NCBI GenBank assembly: GCA_030068525.1 | Contig: JASJOS010000003.1 | Span: forward strand, 607,446 to 671,445 | Origin: Xanthocytophaga flava | GTDB lineage: Bacteria; Bacteroidota; Bacteroidia; Cytophagales; 172606-1 | DNA: 64,000 bases | Direction of reading: 5' to 3' | In this document: positions 16,769 to 25,776 of the stretch, piece by piece | Numbering within the stretch: the stretch's first letter is position 1 | How the letters are laid out: each line of letters begins with the position of its first letter | Notes under the pieces: generated by a model | The model's input: only the letters and a program-made list of their open reading frames with translations | Databases searched by the model: none | Told to the model about the DNA's origin: nothing | Made by a program: the position numbers and the translations under genes

Positions 16769-18013
16769 TTATTCTTTACTTTTGTCCTGAAATAAAATAC
16801 TGTCTTTGATTTTAGATAACGGATTAATAGCCAATATAATACTTAACACCGTCAAAACAGCGCCCATGATAAAAGGAGCACCTGGAAAATATACAGGGGC
16901 TTGCGAACTTGTAAAATACCCAAACAAGTAGGTCATCATTAAAGGACCAATAATTGACGTCACACTGATTAGTCCAGTAAGTGCCCCCTGTAGTTCTCCC
17001 TGCTCATTGGGAGGTACCTGTCCGGACATAATTCCTTGTAAAGAAGGTCCGGCTAGTCCACCTAACGCAAAAGGCACCATAAAAGCAAACATCATCCATC
17101 CTTCTGAAGCAAAAGCAAAACAGGTAAATCCTATAACATAAAATCCTAATCCAATGTATACCGATAGCTTGGAACCTAACTTAGGAATAAGAATGCGGTT
17201 GAGACCTCCCTGTACAATGGCAACCATTAACCCAACAAAGCTCAGAGAATAGCCTACCCAATCTTCTTCCCATTTAAATTTTTCCATTGTATAATACGTC
17301 CATGTACTTTGTGTAGCATGTCCTGCCAGAGAAATACACACAAACGAGGCAACCATACTGATAATTATAGGATAACGTTGTAATTGTAGTAGTGACCCTA
17401 CCGGATTGGCTCTTTTCCAGTCAAACTCCCGACGATTTACTTCTTTCAAAGATTCTGGCAGAATAAAATATCCATATAGCCAGTTTAATAAAGTGAGTCC
17501 GGCAGCAACAAAGAAAGGCACTCGAGGACCATAATGACCTAATATTCCTCCAACCGCAGGGCCTATAACAAAACCAACTCCAAAAGCAGCCCCGATCATT
17601 CCAAAGTTTTGTGCACGTTCTTCTGGTTTACTGATATCGGCTATATAGGCTCCTGCGGTAGTAAAGCTAGCCCCGGTAATACCCGCAATCAGTCGTCCAA
17701 CAAATAACCAGGCTAGGTTAGGAGCAAAACCCAGAAGCAGATAGTCAACACCAAATCCAAACAATGAGGCCAAAAGCACTGGACGCCTACCATATTTATC
17801 ACTCAGCCCACCTAGTACAGGCGAAAAAAGAAATTGCATGATAGAGTAGGCAAATAACAACCACCCTCCATATTTTGAGGCATCACTCACACTGCCACCT
17901 GTCATTTGCTGGATTAGTTTAGGTACTACAGGAATGATAATACCAATCCCAATAACATCTATAAGCAGAGTAATAAATATAAAAAGTAAAGCAGAGGTAC
18001 GTTTTTCAGTCAT
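16769..18013 (-). CDS. TetA-like MFS efflux transporter
   Basis: This 414-aa protein has twelve hydrophobic segments and the DHA1 drug:H+ antiporter signatures: an Asp in the first helix ([16 protein letters not shown]), motif [17 protein letters not shown] between helices 2 and 3, an Arg in helix 4 ([13 protein letters not shown]), and motif [11 protein letters not shown] in helix 5. Overall it is closest to the tetracycline-resistance TetA/MdtG group. Chromosomal Bacteroidota members of this group are common, and sequence alone does not show that it confers resistance. It heads a likely three-gene minus-strand run with porZ and recO. Confidence 0.85.
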   Translation of the reverse strand: MTEKRTSALLFIFITLLIDVIGIGIIIPVVPKLIQQMTGGSVSDASKYGGWLLFAYSIMQFLFSPVLGGLSDKYGRRPVLLASLFGFGVDYLLLGFAPNLAWLFVGRLIAGITGASFTTAGAYIADISKPEERAQNFGMIGAAFGVGFVIGPAVGGILGHYGPRVPFFVAAGLTLLNWLYGYFILPESLKEVNRREFDWKRANPVGSLLQLQRYPIIISMVASFVCISLAGHATQSTWTYYTMEKFKWEEDWVGYSLSFVGLMVAIVQGGLNRILIPKLGSKLSVYIGLGFYVIGFTCFAFASEGWMMFAFMVPFALGGLAGPSLQGIMSGQVPPNEQGELQGALTGLISVTSIIGPLMMTYLFGYFTSSQAPVYFPGAPFIMGAVLTVLSIILAINPLSKIKDSILFQDKSKE

Positions 18014-18097
18014 AATGCAATGCAGGAATAGGCAGGCAAGTTACAGATTTTTGGCTAACGACTTCTGATTTATGTCCGAATAGGAAACTAGTAGAAA

Positions 18098-18135
18098 CAA
18101 AAAATCCCGGTAGTTTGTAGAGAACAAGCTACCGG
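18098..18135 (-). terminator. Terminator of the TonB-dependent receptor gene
   Basis: CCGGTAGTTTGT (18107-18118) pairs with ACAAGCTACCGG (18124-18135) with one wobble. Read on the minus strand the hairpin runs into a T-rich tail (18098-18106). Confidence 0.8.
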
Positions 18136-18163
18136 AATTACAACGAAGGTTCGGCAAGAATAC

Positions 18164-20257
18164 CTATATTTTATACTTTAGTGTAAGTCCGCCGTAAAAA
18201 TTTCGGCCAGGAGCCGGATTATAAAACCGGTTACCAACTGCATTTAAATCATTTCCCAAGCTATATTTTTCATCTAATAGATTATCCAGCCCTCCAAAGA
18301 CATTAAGATTAAACCGTTTAATATCCTTCATAAATCCCAATCGGCCTCCTAGTAGTTTATATCCTGCTGCAAAAAAAGTATTGGCATCATCTACTGGCAG
18401 TTTATCTGTATAACTAAACGTTGTATTCAAATAAAAGCCCACAGTAGAAACAAGATCCAGACCTGTGACTACAATATTTGGGGCAATGCCTGTAAGTTGC
18501 TTTCCGTTAAGGTGTATAGTGTCTTGGACATAGTCTTTGAATCGAAAATCATTGTATGTATATGACACCCACACTCTGGCTGAAGTGAAAGCGTTTTGCA
18601 GGATATGTGGTTGAAAAACAAACCGACTTTCAATACCTTTCTGAGACGTATTACCAGAGTTTATATAGAATTCTGCTCCAGCCTCATTCAGACGCTTTAC
18701 AATGGTTTCACGCAGCCCAAATGAAAACGTAGTAATATCAAAGGTTAAAATATCTCCCAGTACACTGGCACGTGTGCCTATTTCATAATTTATACCTTTC
18801 TCTGGATTAAGGGATGTATTAAAATTGGCTGTAGAAGGTCGGATTTCGTCTGTAATTGGTGTAGAATATCCATAGCTGATACTTCCAAATACAGATATAT
18901 TGGAGGTTATTTGTTTCAGTAATGCTACTCTTGGAAGAAAGACAGGATCAAAGTGTCGGTTTTGTGGGCTTGAGTTTTCAGGATAGAACCGCAATAGATT
19001 ATAGTTCTGTTTATTGTAGCTTCCTCCTAGCGTTAGAAAGAAATGGTGTGGCAAATCCAGTTCTGTCTGAGCAAAGATAGTATACTGATTTACCCGAATT
19101 TCATCATTGTTTTGTAGTGTGTCTACTTGTCCATTTCGATTGCCATAAGTTTGCAAACCTGTATATCCATACTGGAACTCACCCCCAAATGTAATTTTAC
19201 CTTTTATAACTTCTCCTCCAAAACGATACTGTGTTACGGTACGGCCTCCAAATCCCTGTTCTGTTCGTTTATCATAATTTCGTAGTGTAGGATTCTCAAA
19301 CTGGGTAATGGTTCCGTATACAGATGTTTTATTAGTCCAGTTGGCGTTGAAATCATATTCCTGAGATACCCCGAGGTTAAATGTTTTGTTAAAAACAGCT
19401 GCTTTTTGCTCCTCAGCCCCTTTATTTACTCCAGCAGCTGGCCTTGCCTGACGCGGATCGGCATCCATTTGTGCTTTGGTCAAACCTCCGGGTGTCTGAT
19501 AAGACAGATCACTATAAAAGGTATTTACTGAAATTGTGCGATTTTCACTACTAAAGAATCGAGTAGTCAGGCTAACCATATCCCGACGCATGGCGGTTTG
19601 TCTTCGGTATCCATCTGATTCCTGATGTGCATACAATGCCGTTGCATTCATTTTTTCAGACCCCGATTGTACCATAGTATGTACTCCAAACAAGCCATAA
19701 CTGCCAGCTATAGATCCTAACTGTATGGTAGTACCTTGTGCTGCCACTGGACTTTGCAGCAATGCGGTTCCACCTGTTCCCGCTCCATATAAGCTTCCTC
19801 CTGGCCCTTTGATGATTTCCATACCTCCAATGGCATTAAAATCCATCAGGTTCAAATATGTATTTCCTCCTGCATCTGTAAAGGGAATATCATTCCAGTA
19901 AAATTTCACGTTACGAATTCCAAATGGAGAGCGAACCAGACTACCACGTACTGAAAACCGATAGCTACCCGGGGACCGTTCTTCCATACGTACTCCAGGT
20001 AGTGTATTCACAGCAGAAACAAAAGAAGTGTTTGAGAAACGTTGAAGATCTGTATTCTTCAATAATCCAATTGTAGCAGGTATCTCTAGTAAAGATCTGT
20101 TATTTTGATATCCGACTACTGTAATCTGATTTAATGAAACCGTATCACTCAATCGGGATCTCTCTTGGGCGACTGATCCTTTTATTACATCCTGCCCTTG
20201 TACATAGCTAAAACTTATTGATAAGAAAAGCGTAAATAGTATCGTTTTTAACCTCAT
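18164..20257 (-). CDS. TonB-dependent outer-membrane receptor
   Basis: The 697-aa protein has a signal peptide (MRLKTILFTLFLSISFSYVQG), a TonB-box-like segment SLNQITVVGYQNN near residue 43, and a plug domain with LPGVRMEERSPGSYRFSVRG and MEIIKGPGGSLYGAGTGGTALL. A long beta-barrel follows, ending in an aromatic strand FYGGLTLKYKI, as outer-membrane proteins do. There is no carboxypeptidase-like N-terminal domain, so it is a FecA-like rather than a SusC-like receptor, and iron-siderophore uptake is the usual role of that group. The substrate is inference. The start at 20257 is supported by an exact -7 promoter element at 20297-20304, inside the longer open frame. Confidence 0.88.
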   Translation of the reverse strand: MRLKTILFTLFLSISFSYVQGQDVIKGSVAQERSRLSDTVSLNQITVVGYQNNRSLLEIPATIGLLKNTDLQRFSNTSFVSAVNTLPGVRMEERSPGSYRFSVRGSLVRSPFGIRNVKFYWNDIPFTDAGGNTYLNLMDFNAIGGMEIIKGPGGSLYGAGTGGTALLQSPVAAQGTTIQLGSIAGSYGLFGVHTMVQSGSEKMNATALYAHQESDGYRRQTAMRRDMVSLTTRFFSSENRTISVNTFYSDLSYQTPGGLTKAQMDADPRQARPAAGVNKGAEEQKAAVFNKTFNLGVSQEYDFNANWTNKTSVYGTITQFENPTLRNYDKRTEQGFGGRTVTQYRFGGEVIKGKITFGGEFQYGYTGLQTYGNRNGQVDTLQNNDEIRVNQYTIFAQTELDLPHHFFLTLGGSYNKQNYNLLRFYPENSSPQNRHFDPVFLPRVALLKQITSNISVFGSISYGYSTPITDEIRPSTANFNTSLNPEKGINYEIGTRASVLGDILTFDITTFSFGLRETIVKRLNEAGAEFYINSGNTSQKGIESRFVFQPHILQNAFTSARVWVSYTYNDFRFKDYVQDTIHLNGKQLTGIAPNIVVTGLDLVSTVGFYLNTTFSYTDKLPVDDANTFFAAGYKLLGGRLGFMKDIKRFNLNVFGGLDNLLDEKYSLGNDLNAVGNRFYNPAPGRNFYGGLTLKYKI

Positions 20258-20296
20258 AGTAGTTTGTGGTTTTTGTAACAGTTCAAAAAAGTATAC

Positions 20297-20304
20297 CAAA
20301 AGTA
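20297..20304 (-). promoter_or_regulatory. -7 element for the TonB-dependent receptor gene
   Basis: On the minus strand these bases read TACTTTTG, an exact match to TAnnTTTG, about 40 bases before the ATG at 20257. It rules against the earlier in-frame start at 20299. No clear Fur-like or -33 element was seen beside it. Confidence 0.5.
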
Positions 20305-20416
20305 GGAATTGAAAAGCCTGTAAACGATAAGTTGGCTATAATTTTGTTTTATCGGAGAGAAAAGCAGAAATTCGTGCCCGAAAAGCAAAATTCTGAGTAA
20401 GAAGGCACAAAAGTAA

Positions 20417-20448
20417 TTGTCTTGTCGTTTGAGTTAGATATAGTTTAC
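20417..20448 (+). promoter_or_regulatory. Possible promoter of the kdsA cluster
   Basis: A TTG at 20417-20419 is followed after 21 bases by TAGTTTAC (20441-20448), which matches the Bacteroidota -7 element at six of eight positions. It lies 27 bases before kdsA. This is a weak match. Confidence 0.3.
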
Positions 20449-20474
20449 ATACACATTTATCATTATAAAGAATT

Positions 20475-21320
20475 ATGAGCAAGAAAATCGTTAAAGTAGC
20501 GGATATTGAGTGTGGCAGTGATCAATTATTCCTGATCTCTGGTCCTTGTGTGATTGAAGATGAAAGTATTATGATGCGTACAGCTGAGAAACTTAAAGAA
20601 GTTACAGAAAAGCTGAACATCCCATTAATTTTTAAATCTTCTTATCAGAAAGATAACCGCAGTTCTCTGGATTATTATACAGGGCCAGGTCTGGAAAAAG
20701 GTCTGGAAGTACTGGCCAAAGTCAAAGCAGAATTTGGTTTTCCACTTCTGTCTGATGTTCACTATCCGGAACAAGTATTGAAAGCAGCGGAAGTGCTGGA
20801 TATCATTCAGATCCCTGCGTATTTGTGTATGCAAACTGATTTGATGGTAGCGGCGGCTAAAACAGGTAAGGTAATTAACATCAAACATGGACAGTTTCTT
20901 GCTCCTGATAATATGGGCAAACCTGCTCAAAAAGCGGTAGACTCAGGAAATGACCAGATTATCCTTACTGAACGTGGGTATACGTTTGGCTACAATGACA
21001 TGGTGGTAGATCCTCGTTCATTCTACTTCATGCGCCAGACCGGATTTCCTGTTGTTTTCGATATCACTCACTCTATCCGTAAATATGGTATCCCAAGTGC
21101 AGATCCTAAAGGTGGAAACCGTCCAGTAATGCCAACTATTGCTCGTGCGGGTGTAGCAGCAGGTGTAGATGGTGTTTTCATTGAAACACATCCTGACCCA
21201 GCTCATGCACTTTGTGATGCAGCAAGTCAGCTAAGCGTATATGAATTGGAAGAATTTCTGAAGCCTCTGATTGAACTACATGAAGTAGAGGTAAAATACA
21301 GACAAGCCGTTACTGTTTAA
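20475..21320 (+). CDS. kdsA: 3-deoxy-8-phosphooctulonate synthase
   Basis: The 281-aa enzyme condenses phosphoenolpyruvate with D-arabinose 5-phosphate to give Kdo 8-phosphate for lipopolysaccharide inner core. Family blocks are clear: LISGPCVIEDE near residue 21, IFKSSYQKDNRSS (PEP and phosphate-binding), PLLSDVHYPEQ, IIQIPAYLCMQTDL, NIKHGQFLAP, and FDITHSIRKYG with GGNRP. The early Cys in SGPCVIE is present, but the metal-type Asn/Cys switch of class I and II KDO8PS cannot be settled by eye. It is the first gene of the plus-strand Kdo cluster. No terminator separates it from the next gene 51 bases on. Confidence 0.95.
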   Translation: MSKKIVKVADIECGSDQLFLISGPCVIEDESIMMRTAEKLKEVTEKLNIPLIFKSSYQKDNRSSLDYYTGPGLEKGLEVLAKVKAEFGFPLLSDVHYPEQVLKAAEVLDIIQIPAYLCMQTDLMVAAAKTGKVINIKHGQFLAPDNMGKPAQKAVDSGNDQIILTERGYTFGYNDMVVDPRSFYFMRQTGFPVVFDITHSIRKYGIPSADPKGGNRPVMPTIARAGVAAGVDGVFIETHPDPAHALCDAASQLSVYELEEFLKPLIELHEVEVKYRQAVTV

Positions 21321-21371
21321 TCCTATCAAACAATAAGATGTAGTCCTTTTTCAAACAATCACTTATTTTAT

Positions 21372-21620
21372 ATGAACACACAGGAATCCAAACCTATTTG
21401 GGAATTAACGGAAAGTGAATTTACAGAAAGGCTATTGCCTGGTGTTCTTGCTATAAAAGAAGAGTTATTTGAAAAAGGATTGCCTGTTTCCTACATAGAT
21501 ACTACCTGTTGCGAATCTGAATTTCATTTTGTTAATGAATATGCAGATGGAAGCAAACGCCTGATTCATTTCAATATTTACACCCGGAAAGAATCTGTAG
21601 TACGTGTTCTAAATGGATAA
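21372..21620 (+). CDS. Small protein paired with a zeta-toxin-like kinase (candidate antitoxin)
   Basis: This 82-aa soluble acidic protein has no recognised family. It contains SEFTERLLPGVLAIKEELFEKG followed by two beta-strands around a CC pair and a terminal strand ending RVLNG. Its last eight bases overlap the start of the zeta-like kinase gene, so the two are translationally coupled in the order expected for an antitoxin-toxin pair. It does not resemble the helical epsilon/PezA antitoxins that I know. The antitoxin role is inferred only from size, acidity and coupling. It sits between kdsA and the transaldolase-like gene. Confidence 0.6.
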   Translation: MNTQESKPIWELTESEFTERLLPGVLAIKEELFEKGLPVSYIDTTCCESEFHFVNEYADGSKRLIHFNIYTRKESVVRVLNG

Positions 21621-22224
21621 ACCGCAGCTCTATATTATTGCAGGACCAAATGGAGCAGGGAAAAGCGTTTTATCAAAATGGCTTGTCAATAAAAATATAG
21701 ATGTATTTGATGGTGATCTTCTTCAGAAAGAATTAAGCCTAAAATATAAAGCAATTCCTTGGGAACAAGTGCAACATCTTGCTGCCAGAGAATTTGAAAA
21801 GAGATGGTCAAATGCACTGGAAAAACGTGAAGACTTTGCCTATGAAACCAACTTCACATTTCCAAACAGTATAGATCTACCATTGACATTTCAAAAACAT
21901 GGGTATGAAATCAATATGTTTTACCTGGGAATAGGTTCTATTGCGGAGAGTATACGCAGGGTGGCCTTACGGGTAGAAAAAGGTGGGCATGATGTAGATA
22001 CAGGTAGTATTGAGCTTAATTTCACTGGTGGTATAACTCATGTGCATCAGCATTTTGATAAGTTTGATCGATTTCTTTTTATCGATAACTCTATTATTTC
22101 AACACCCAGAATTGTTTTGTATGCAGAATTAGGAAAAATTAAATCAAAATCCCCAACTTTGCCCCGCTGGATGACAACCTATTTTGCCAGATTGTTATCT
22201 ATTGAAAAAACAGTTCTGGAATAA
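21613..22224 (+). CDS. Zeta-toxin family P-loop kinase
   Basis: The 203-aa protein has the zeta-toxin/PezT-like fold signatures. A Walker A motif AGPNGAGKS lies at residues 10-18, followed by a helix and an Asp in VFDGDLLQKEL (about residue 34), the usual catalytic base position. YETNFTFPNS near residue 79 and RRVALRVEKGGHDVD near residue 117 match the 'ET.fs' and 'R...R...GGH.v' blocks of the family. Characterised zeta toxins phosphorylate UDP-N-acetylglucosamine, poisoning cell-wall precursor supply, but many chromosomal relatives have unknown targets. It overlaps the 82-aa gene by eight bases and precedes the transaldolase-like gene by 50 bases, on the same strand as kdsA. Confidence 0.8.
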   Translation: MDKPQLYIIAGPNGAGKSVLSKWLVNKNIDVFDGDLLQKELSLKYKAIPWEQVQHLAAREFEKRWSNALEKREDFAYETNFTFPNSIDLPLTFQKHGYEINMFYLGIGSIAESIRRVALRVEKGGHDVDTGSIELNFTGGITHVHQHFDKFDRFLFIDNSIISTPRIVLYAELGKIKSKSPTLPRWMTTYFARLLSIEKTVLE

Positions 22225-22274
22225 GCAAAACACTCTATTATTTATAAAAATCACTATTTGTTAATTATTTATCT

Positions 22275-23297
22275 ATGGAATTATACTTAGATTCTGCTGA
22301 TTTAAAAGAGATTGAAACCGGGATGAAATTAGGGTTTCTGACTGGCCTTACAACTACTCCTACTTTCATGCACCGTGAAGGTGTTACGGATGTAGATGCA
22401 ATGATTGTAAACCTTTCGAAAATTGTGCCTGTATTACAAATTGAAGCGTTGGGTAGCACAGCAGACGAAATCATTAAAGATGCAGAACGTCAACTAGCAC
22501 TGGGTCTTGATCCAGCTAAAACTGTATTTAAAATTCCGGTTTCTCTGGAAGGTGTAAAAGCTTGTAAAGCGCTTCGTGATCGTGGTATGATGGTCAATGT
22601 ACACTTGGTATATACCATTCAGCAAGCATATATGGCTATGACAGCAGGCGCAAATTATGTTTGTGTACTGGCAGGCCGTATGCAGGATCAAGGATATGAT
22701 GCATTAAAACTGATCCGTGAGTGTGTGGATATGATCAACTACTATGGTTCTGATGCAAAAGTAATGTTCTCTTCTGTACGTAATACTGAACACGTACGCA
22801 ATGCTATTGAACTGGGTTGCCATACGATTACTGTACCATGGAAGTTAATGAAAATCTTAACTGACAATAACTTTACAACAGTAGGTACACAACAGTTCTT
22901 TGAACATACTCGTTTGGTTACTATGCGGGTTCGTGATATCATCAGTGATAAAAATCCTGTTGTGAAACTACATGATGAAGTATTGGATGCTGTAGTACAA
23001 ATGACTCAGTCTGGTTTTGGTGCTGTCAGTGTTATGAAAGAAGATGGACGTTTGTTAGGTATCTTTACAGATGGAGATTTGCGTCGTCAGTTAGCTTCTA
23101 ATGGTAAAAACCTGATGAGCCAGAAAATGTCTGCATTTGAATACAAAGCACCAACTACTATTCCTGCAGATGCATTATTGAACGAAGCACTGGCTATTTT
23201 CAAGGAAAAACAAATTGACACAATCATTGTTACAGACAATGATCAGGTAGTGGGTATGCTGGATATCCAGGATATGGCCAAATGGGATCTGATCTAA
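22275..23297 (+). CDS. Transaldolase/F6P-aldolase-like domain fused to a CBS pair
   Basis: Residues 1 to about 212 align by eye with the small transaldolase/fructose-6-phosphate aldolase family. MELYLDSADL has Asp6, TVFKIPVSLEG has the Schiff-base Lys86, Glu57 falls where transaldolases have their catalytic Glu, and AGANYVCVLAGRMQDQG and SSVRNTEHV are the later blocks. The invariant TTNP motif reads TTTP (26-29), so Thr28 replaces the usual Asn28. Residues about 216-340 are two CBS motifs (DIISDKNPVVKLHDEVLDAV...GIFTDGDLRRQL, then PADALLNEALAIFKEKQID), which normally bind adenylates or nucleotide sugars. CBS pairs occur at the C-terminus of KdsD, the enzyme that makes arabinose 5-phosphate for KdsA. 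In this cluster this fusion occupies the KdsD place. Function is unproven. Confidence 0.8.
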   Translation: MELYLDSADLKEIETGMKLGFLTGLTTTPTFMHREGVTDVDAMIVNLSKIVPVLQIEALGSTADEIIKDAERQLALGLDPAKTVFKIPVSLEGVKACKALRDRGMMVNVHLVYTIQQAYMAMTAGANYVCVLAGRMQDQGYDALKLIRECVDMINYYGSDAKVMFSSVRNTEHVRNAIELGCHTITVPWKLMKILTDNNFTTVGTQQFFEHTRLVTMRVRDIISDKNPVVKLHDEVLDAVVQMTQSGFGAVSVMKEDGRLLGIFTDGDLRRQLASNGKNLMSQKMSAFEYKAPTTIPADALLNEALAIFKEKQIDTIIVTDNDQVVGMLDIQDMAKWDLI

Positions 23298-23352
23298 GAA
23301 TCTGAGATCTATCATTATATAAAAGAGAAAAGAAGAAAGTACATACCTGTAG

Positions 23353-23360
23353 TATCTTTG
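23353..23360 (+). promoter_or_regulatory. -7 element for the KdsC-like gene
   Basis: TATCTTTG matches TAnnTTTG exactly. It covers the alternative TTG start at 23358, which therefore cannot be the start in transcripts from this promoter, and it lies 52 bases before the ATG at 23412. It suggests the phosphatase gene has its own promoter inside the cluster. Confidence 0.45.
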
Positions 23361-23411
23361 CAATCTGGTATGTACTTTCGTTCTTTCCTCTTTTTTGTTT
23401 ATATACACTCT

Positions 23412-24113
23412 ATGCATCCAATTCTCTCTTTATTTACAGCAAATGGAGGAGAAGTTCTCACTTCTCCTGAAATACTCATCCAGAAAGCATCCAAAATTCG
23501 CGCCTATCTTTTTGACTGGGATGGCGTATTTACAGATGGAAGTAAGTTTCCGGATGGAAGCAGTCCGTTTTCCGAACTTGACTCTATGGGTGTTAATTTG
23601 CTTAGATTTGGTCATTGGCTTCGCCATGCTCAGGAATATGCCTTTGTAGGGATTATGACTGGCGAAAAAAACCTTTCCAGCATTGCACTTGCTCAGCGAG
23701 AACATTTTGATGCAGTATATTTTCGAATAAAGAATAAAGGTGAGGCACTTCAACATTTACTTCAAACCTATAATCTAAAACCTGAGGAAGTAGCCTTTGT
23801 ATTTGATGATGTATTAGATCTCTCCGTTGCAGCAGTAGCAGGTCTTCGGTTAATGGTAAAAAGAAATACAGCCCCGTTATTTGCTACTTATGTTAAAAAC
23901 AGAGATCTGGCTGATTATGCCAGTGCCAATGACATGCATAGCGTTCGGGAGATGAGTGAGTTAATACTTGGCCTTCAAGGTAATTTTGAAGAAGTTGTTG
24001 CAAAACGAGCTCAATTCTCAGAAGAATATGCTACCTATTTTGACGGAAGAAACCAACGTGTTACTACATTGTATACTAAAGAAAACAATCAGATTGTCAC
24101 AATAAGCGCCTGA
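23412..24113 (+). CDS. HAD phosphatase related to KdsC (Kdo 8-phosphate phosphatase)
   Basis: The 233-aa protein carries HAD-superfamily motifs: DWDGVFTDG at residues 35-43 with the nucleophile and acid Asp35/Asp37, VGIMTGEKN (motif II Thr), a Lys in RIKNKGEALQHL, and VFDDVLDLSVAAVAG (motif IV). The C0-type spacing without a large cap, the 'DGVFTDG' start and the context after kdsA fit KdsC, which removes phosphate from Kdo 8-phosphate. It is longer than usual KdsC (170-190 aa), with extra residues at both ends, and motif IV starts FDD where KdsC usually has GDD. Start codon choice follows the -7 element at 23353. It ends the Kdo cluster at a strong terminator. Confidence 0.8.
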   Translation: MHPILSLFTANGGEVLTSPEILIQKASKIRAYLFDWDGVFTDGSKFPDGSSPFSELDSMGVNLLRFGHWLRHAQEYAFVGIMTGEKNLSSIALAQREHFDAVYFRIKNKGEALQHLLQTYNLKPEEVAFVFDDVLDLSVAAVAGLRLMVKRNTAPLFATYVKNRDLADYASANDMHSVREMSELILGLQGNFEEVVAKRAQFSEEYATYFDGRNQRVTTLYTKENNQIVTISA

Positions 24114-24134
24114 AAAACATACTATTCGGAACAA

Positions 24135-24168
24135 AAAATGCCCTGGTTTGAAAATCAGGGCATTTTGT
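24135..24168. terminator. Bidirectional terminator between kdsC-like and phosphate transporter genes
   Basis: AAAATGCCCTG (24135-24145) pairs perfectly with CAGGGCATTTT (24156-24166). It lies between two convergent genes. Confidence 0.88.
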
Positions 24169-24191
24169 ATTATAGGAGCTTTACTAAGCTA

Positions 24192-25574
24192 TTATAATAT
24201 CCAACGGAAAATCACATATAAAGTGGCAGATAAGAAGATACTTACAGGTAATGTTAGTATCCAGGCCATTGCAATATTCCGGATCGTTTTAGGTTGAAGA
24301 TTTTTGATACCATTGCTGGCGACCATACTTCCTGCAATACCGGATGACAATACGTGTGTAGTACTTACAGGTAATCCCAGACCTGTAGCCAATCCTATTG
24401 TGCTTGCCGCAACCAATTCAGATGATGCCCCTTGTGCATATGTCAAATGGCTCTTTCCAATTTTCTCACCAATGGTTCTAACAATCCTTTTCCAACCAAT
24501 CATAGTTCCTAAGCCAAGTGAGATAGAAATCATCACTGTAACCCAGGGTGGAGCATAATTGGTAAAAGCATTTAATCTCTCCATATCCTTCTCAATTGCC
24601 TTTGTATCCTCTTGTCCAACCTCTTTCTTGATGATACTTGTTTGCTTATTGATCAACAGGATATCTCTACGTATTTCAAGTTTCTTTTCAGGAGCAATAT
24701 CCTCACTGGCTTTTGTTGGAATTGACTGTTCCATTTCTCCTAACTCTTTTGAAACTAAAGCAATAGCTTCTTTCGCTTCTTTTGACAAACGTGTGGTATC
24801 CAAACTGGAAACTAGCACATGTAGTGAAGCTGCGTGAGTATGCAATTCTTTTTTATCCAGTCTGCTGTCAATAGCAAAACGAAGTGGAACAATGCTAATC
24901 AGGATTAACATCACTAAACCCACACCTTTTTGACCATCGTTAGAACCATGGAAGAAGCTTACCAGGGTACAAGTGATAATCAAAATGATACGAATCCATA
25001 GCGGTGGAGCCTGCTTTTTAGGTGGCTCTTTAAATATTGCTTTGTTCTCTACAGTTCTCCGTAAGATATACATTAGCACAATGGTTATGCTAAAACCGAA
25101 TAAAGGAGAAATCAACAGAGACAAACCAATTTCGCCAGCCTTTCCCCAGTTAACAGATTCAACAGAGTTACTCATCAATCCAAAGGCAAGGCCAACTCCC
25201 AAAATTGAACCAATCAATGTGTGTGAGCTTGAGGCAGGTAAACCAAAATACCAGGTTCCCAGATTCCAGATAATAGCACTGAATAATAAGGCCAGAATCA
25301 TGGCCACATTATGCCAGACGTTTTGATCGATGAGCAGATTGGTAGGTAGTAAATTTACAATACCCATAGCAACAGCAATACCACCTGTAAGTACCCCTAC
25401 AAAATTACAGATACCAGACCATGTAACAGCAGTCCAGGGTTGCAGAGAGTTGGTATAAATAACAGTAGCTACAGCGTTAGCAGTGTCGTGGAATCCGTTG
25501 ACAAACTCAAAAGCACAGGCGCAGAACAGACAAAACAAGAGGAGAATTAATAATCCGACTTCTAATCCAAACAT
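24192..25574 (-). CDS. PiT-family inorganic phosphate transporter
   Basis: The 460-aa membrane protein has the duplicated PiT signature: EFVNGFHDTANAVATVI near residue 22 and HGSNDGQKGVGLVML near residue 208, with GLPASSSHTLIG and GLPVSTTHVLSSG as the paired second blocks. Members are low-affinity phosphate (metal-phosphate) symporters. A hydrophilic stretch of about 120 residues (about 235-350, rich in Lys, Glu and Ser) splits the two halves and should lie in the cytoplasm. It is longer than in E. coli PitA and might bind a regulator. No PhoU-like gene is adjacent. It is transcribed alone. Confidence 0.92.
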   Translation of the reverse strand: MFGLEVGLLILLLFCLFCACAFEFVNGFHDTANAVATVIYTNSLQPWTAVTWSGICNFVGVLTGGIAVAMGIVNLLPTNLLIDQNVWHNVAMILALLFSAIIWNLGTWYFGLPASSSHTLIGSILGVGLAFGLMSNSVESVNWGKAGEIGLSLLISPLFGFSITIVLMYILRRTVENKAIFKEPPKKQAPPLWIRIILIITCTLVSFFHGSNDGQKGVGLVMLILISIVPLRFAIDSRLDKKELHTHAASLHVLVSSLDTTRLSKEAKEAIALVSKELGEMEQSIPTKASEDIAPEKKLEIRRDILLINKQTSIIKKEVGQEDTKAIEKDMERLNAFTNYAPPWVTVMISISLGLGTMIGWKRIVRTIGEKIGKSHLTYAQGASSELVAASTIGLATGLGLPVSTTHVLSSGIAGSMVASNGIKNLQPKTIRNIAMAWILTLPVSIFLSATLYVIFRWIL

Positions 25575-25776
25575 AAAATAATTAACGTGTTTTCTTTTGC
25601 AAGATAAGTGAAGTTTTACAGGGTATTGTTATCGTAATGTTAAATCATTCTCTGTAACTTAAGTTCTGCAGTTTTTAAGAATAGTTAAATAATTATCTCT
25701 ACGAAACATAGTATTATTCAATGGTTTTGTCTTAATTTTCGGGTAAGGTAATTCTTTAGGAGTGTAATAAAAAGTT

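Noticed and set aside
16769..18013. Acquired antibiotic-resistance gene
   Set aside because: The MFS protein resembles TetA, but it lies in a normal core-gene context with no mobile element, and substrate cannot be told from sequence.
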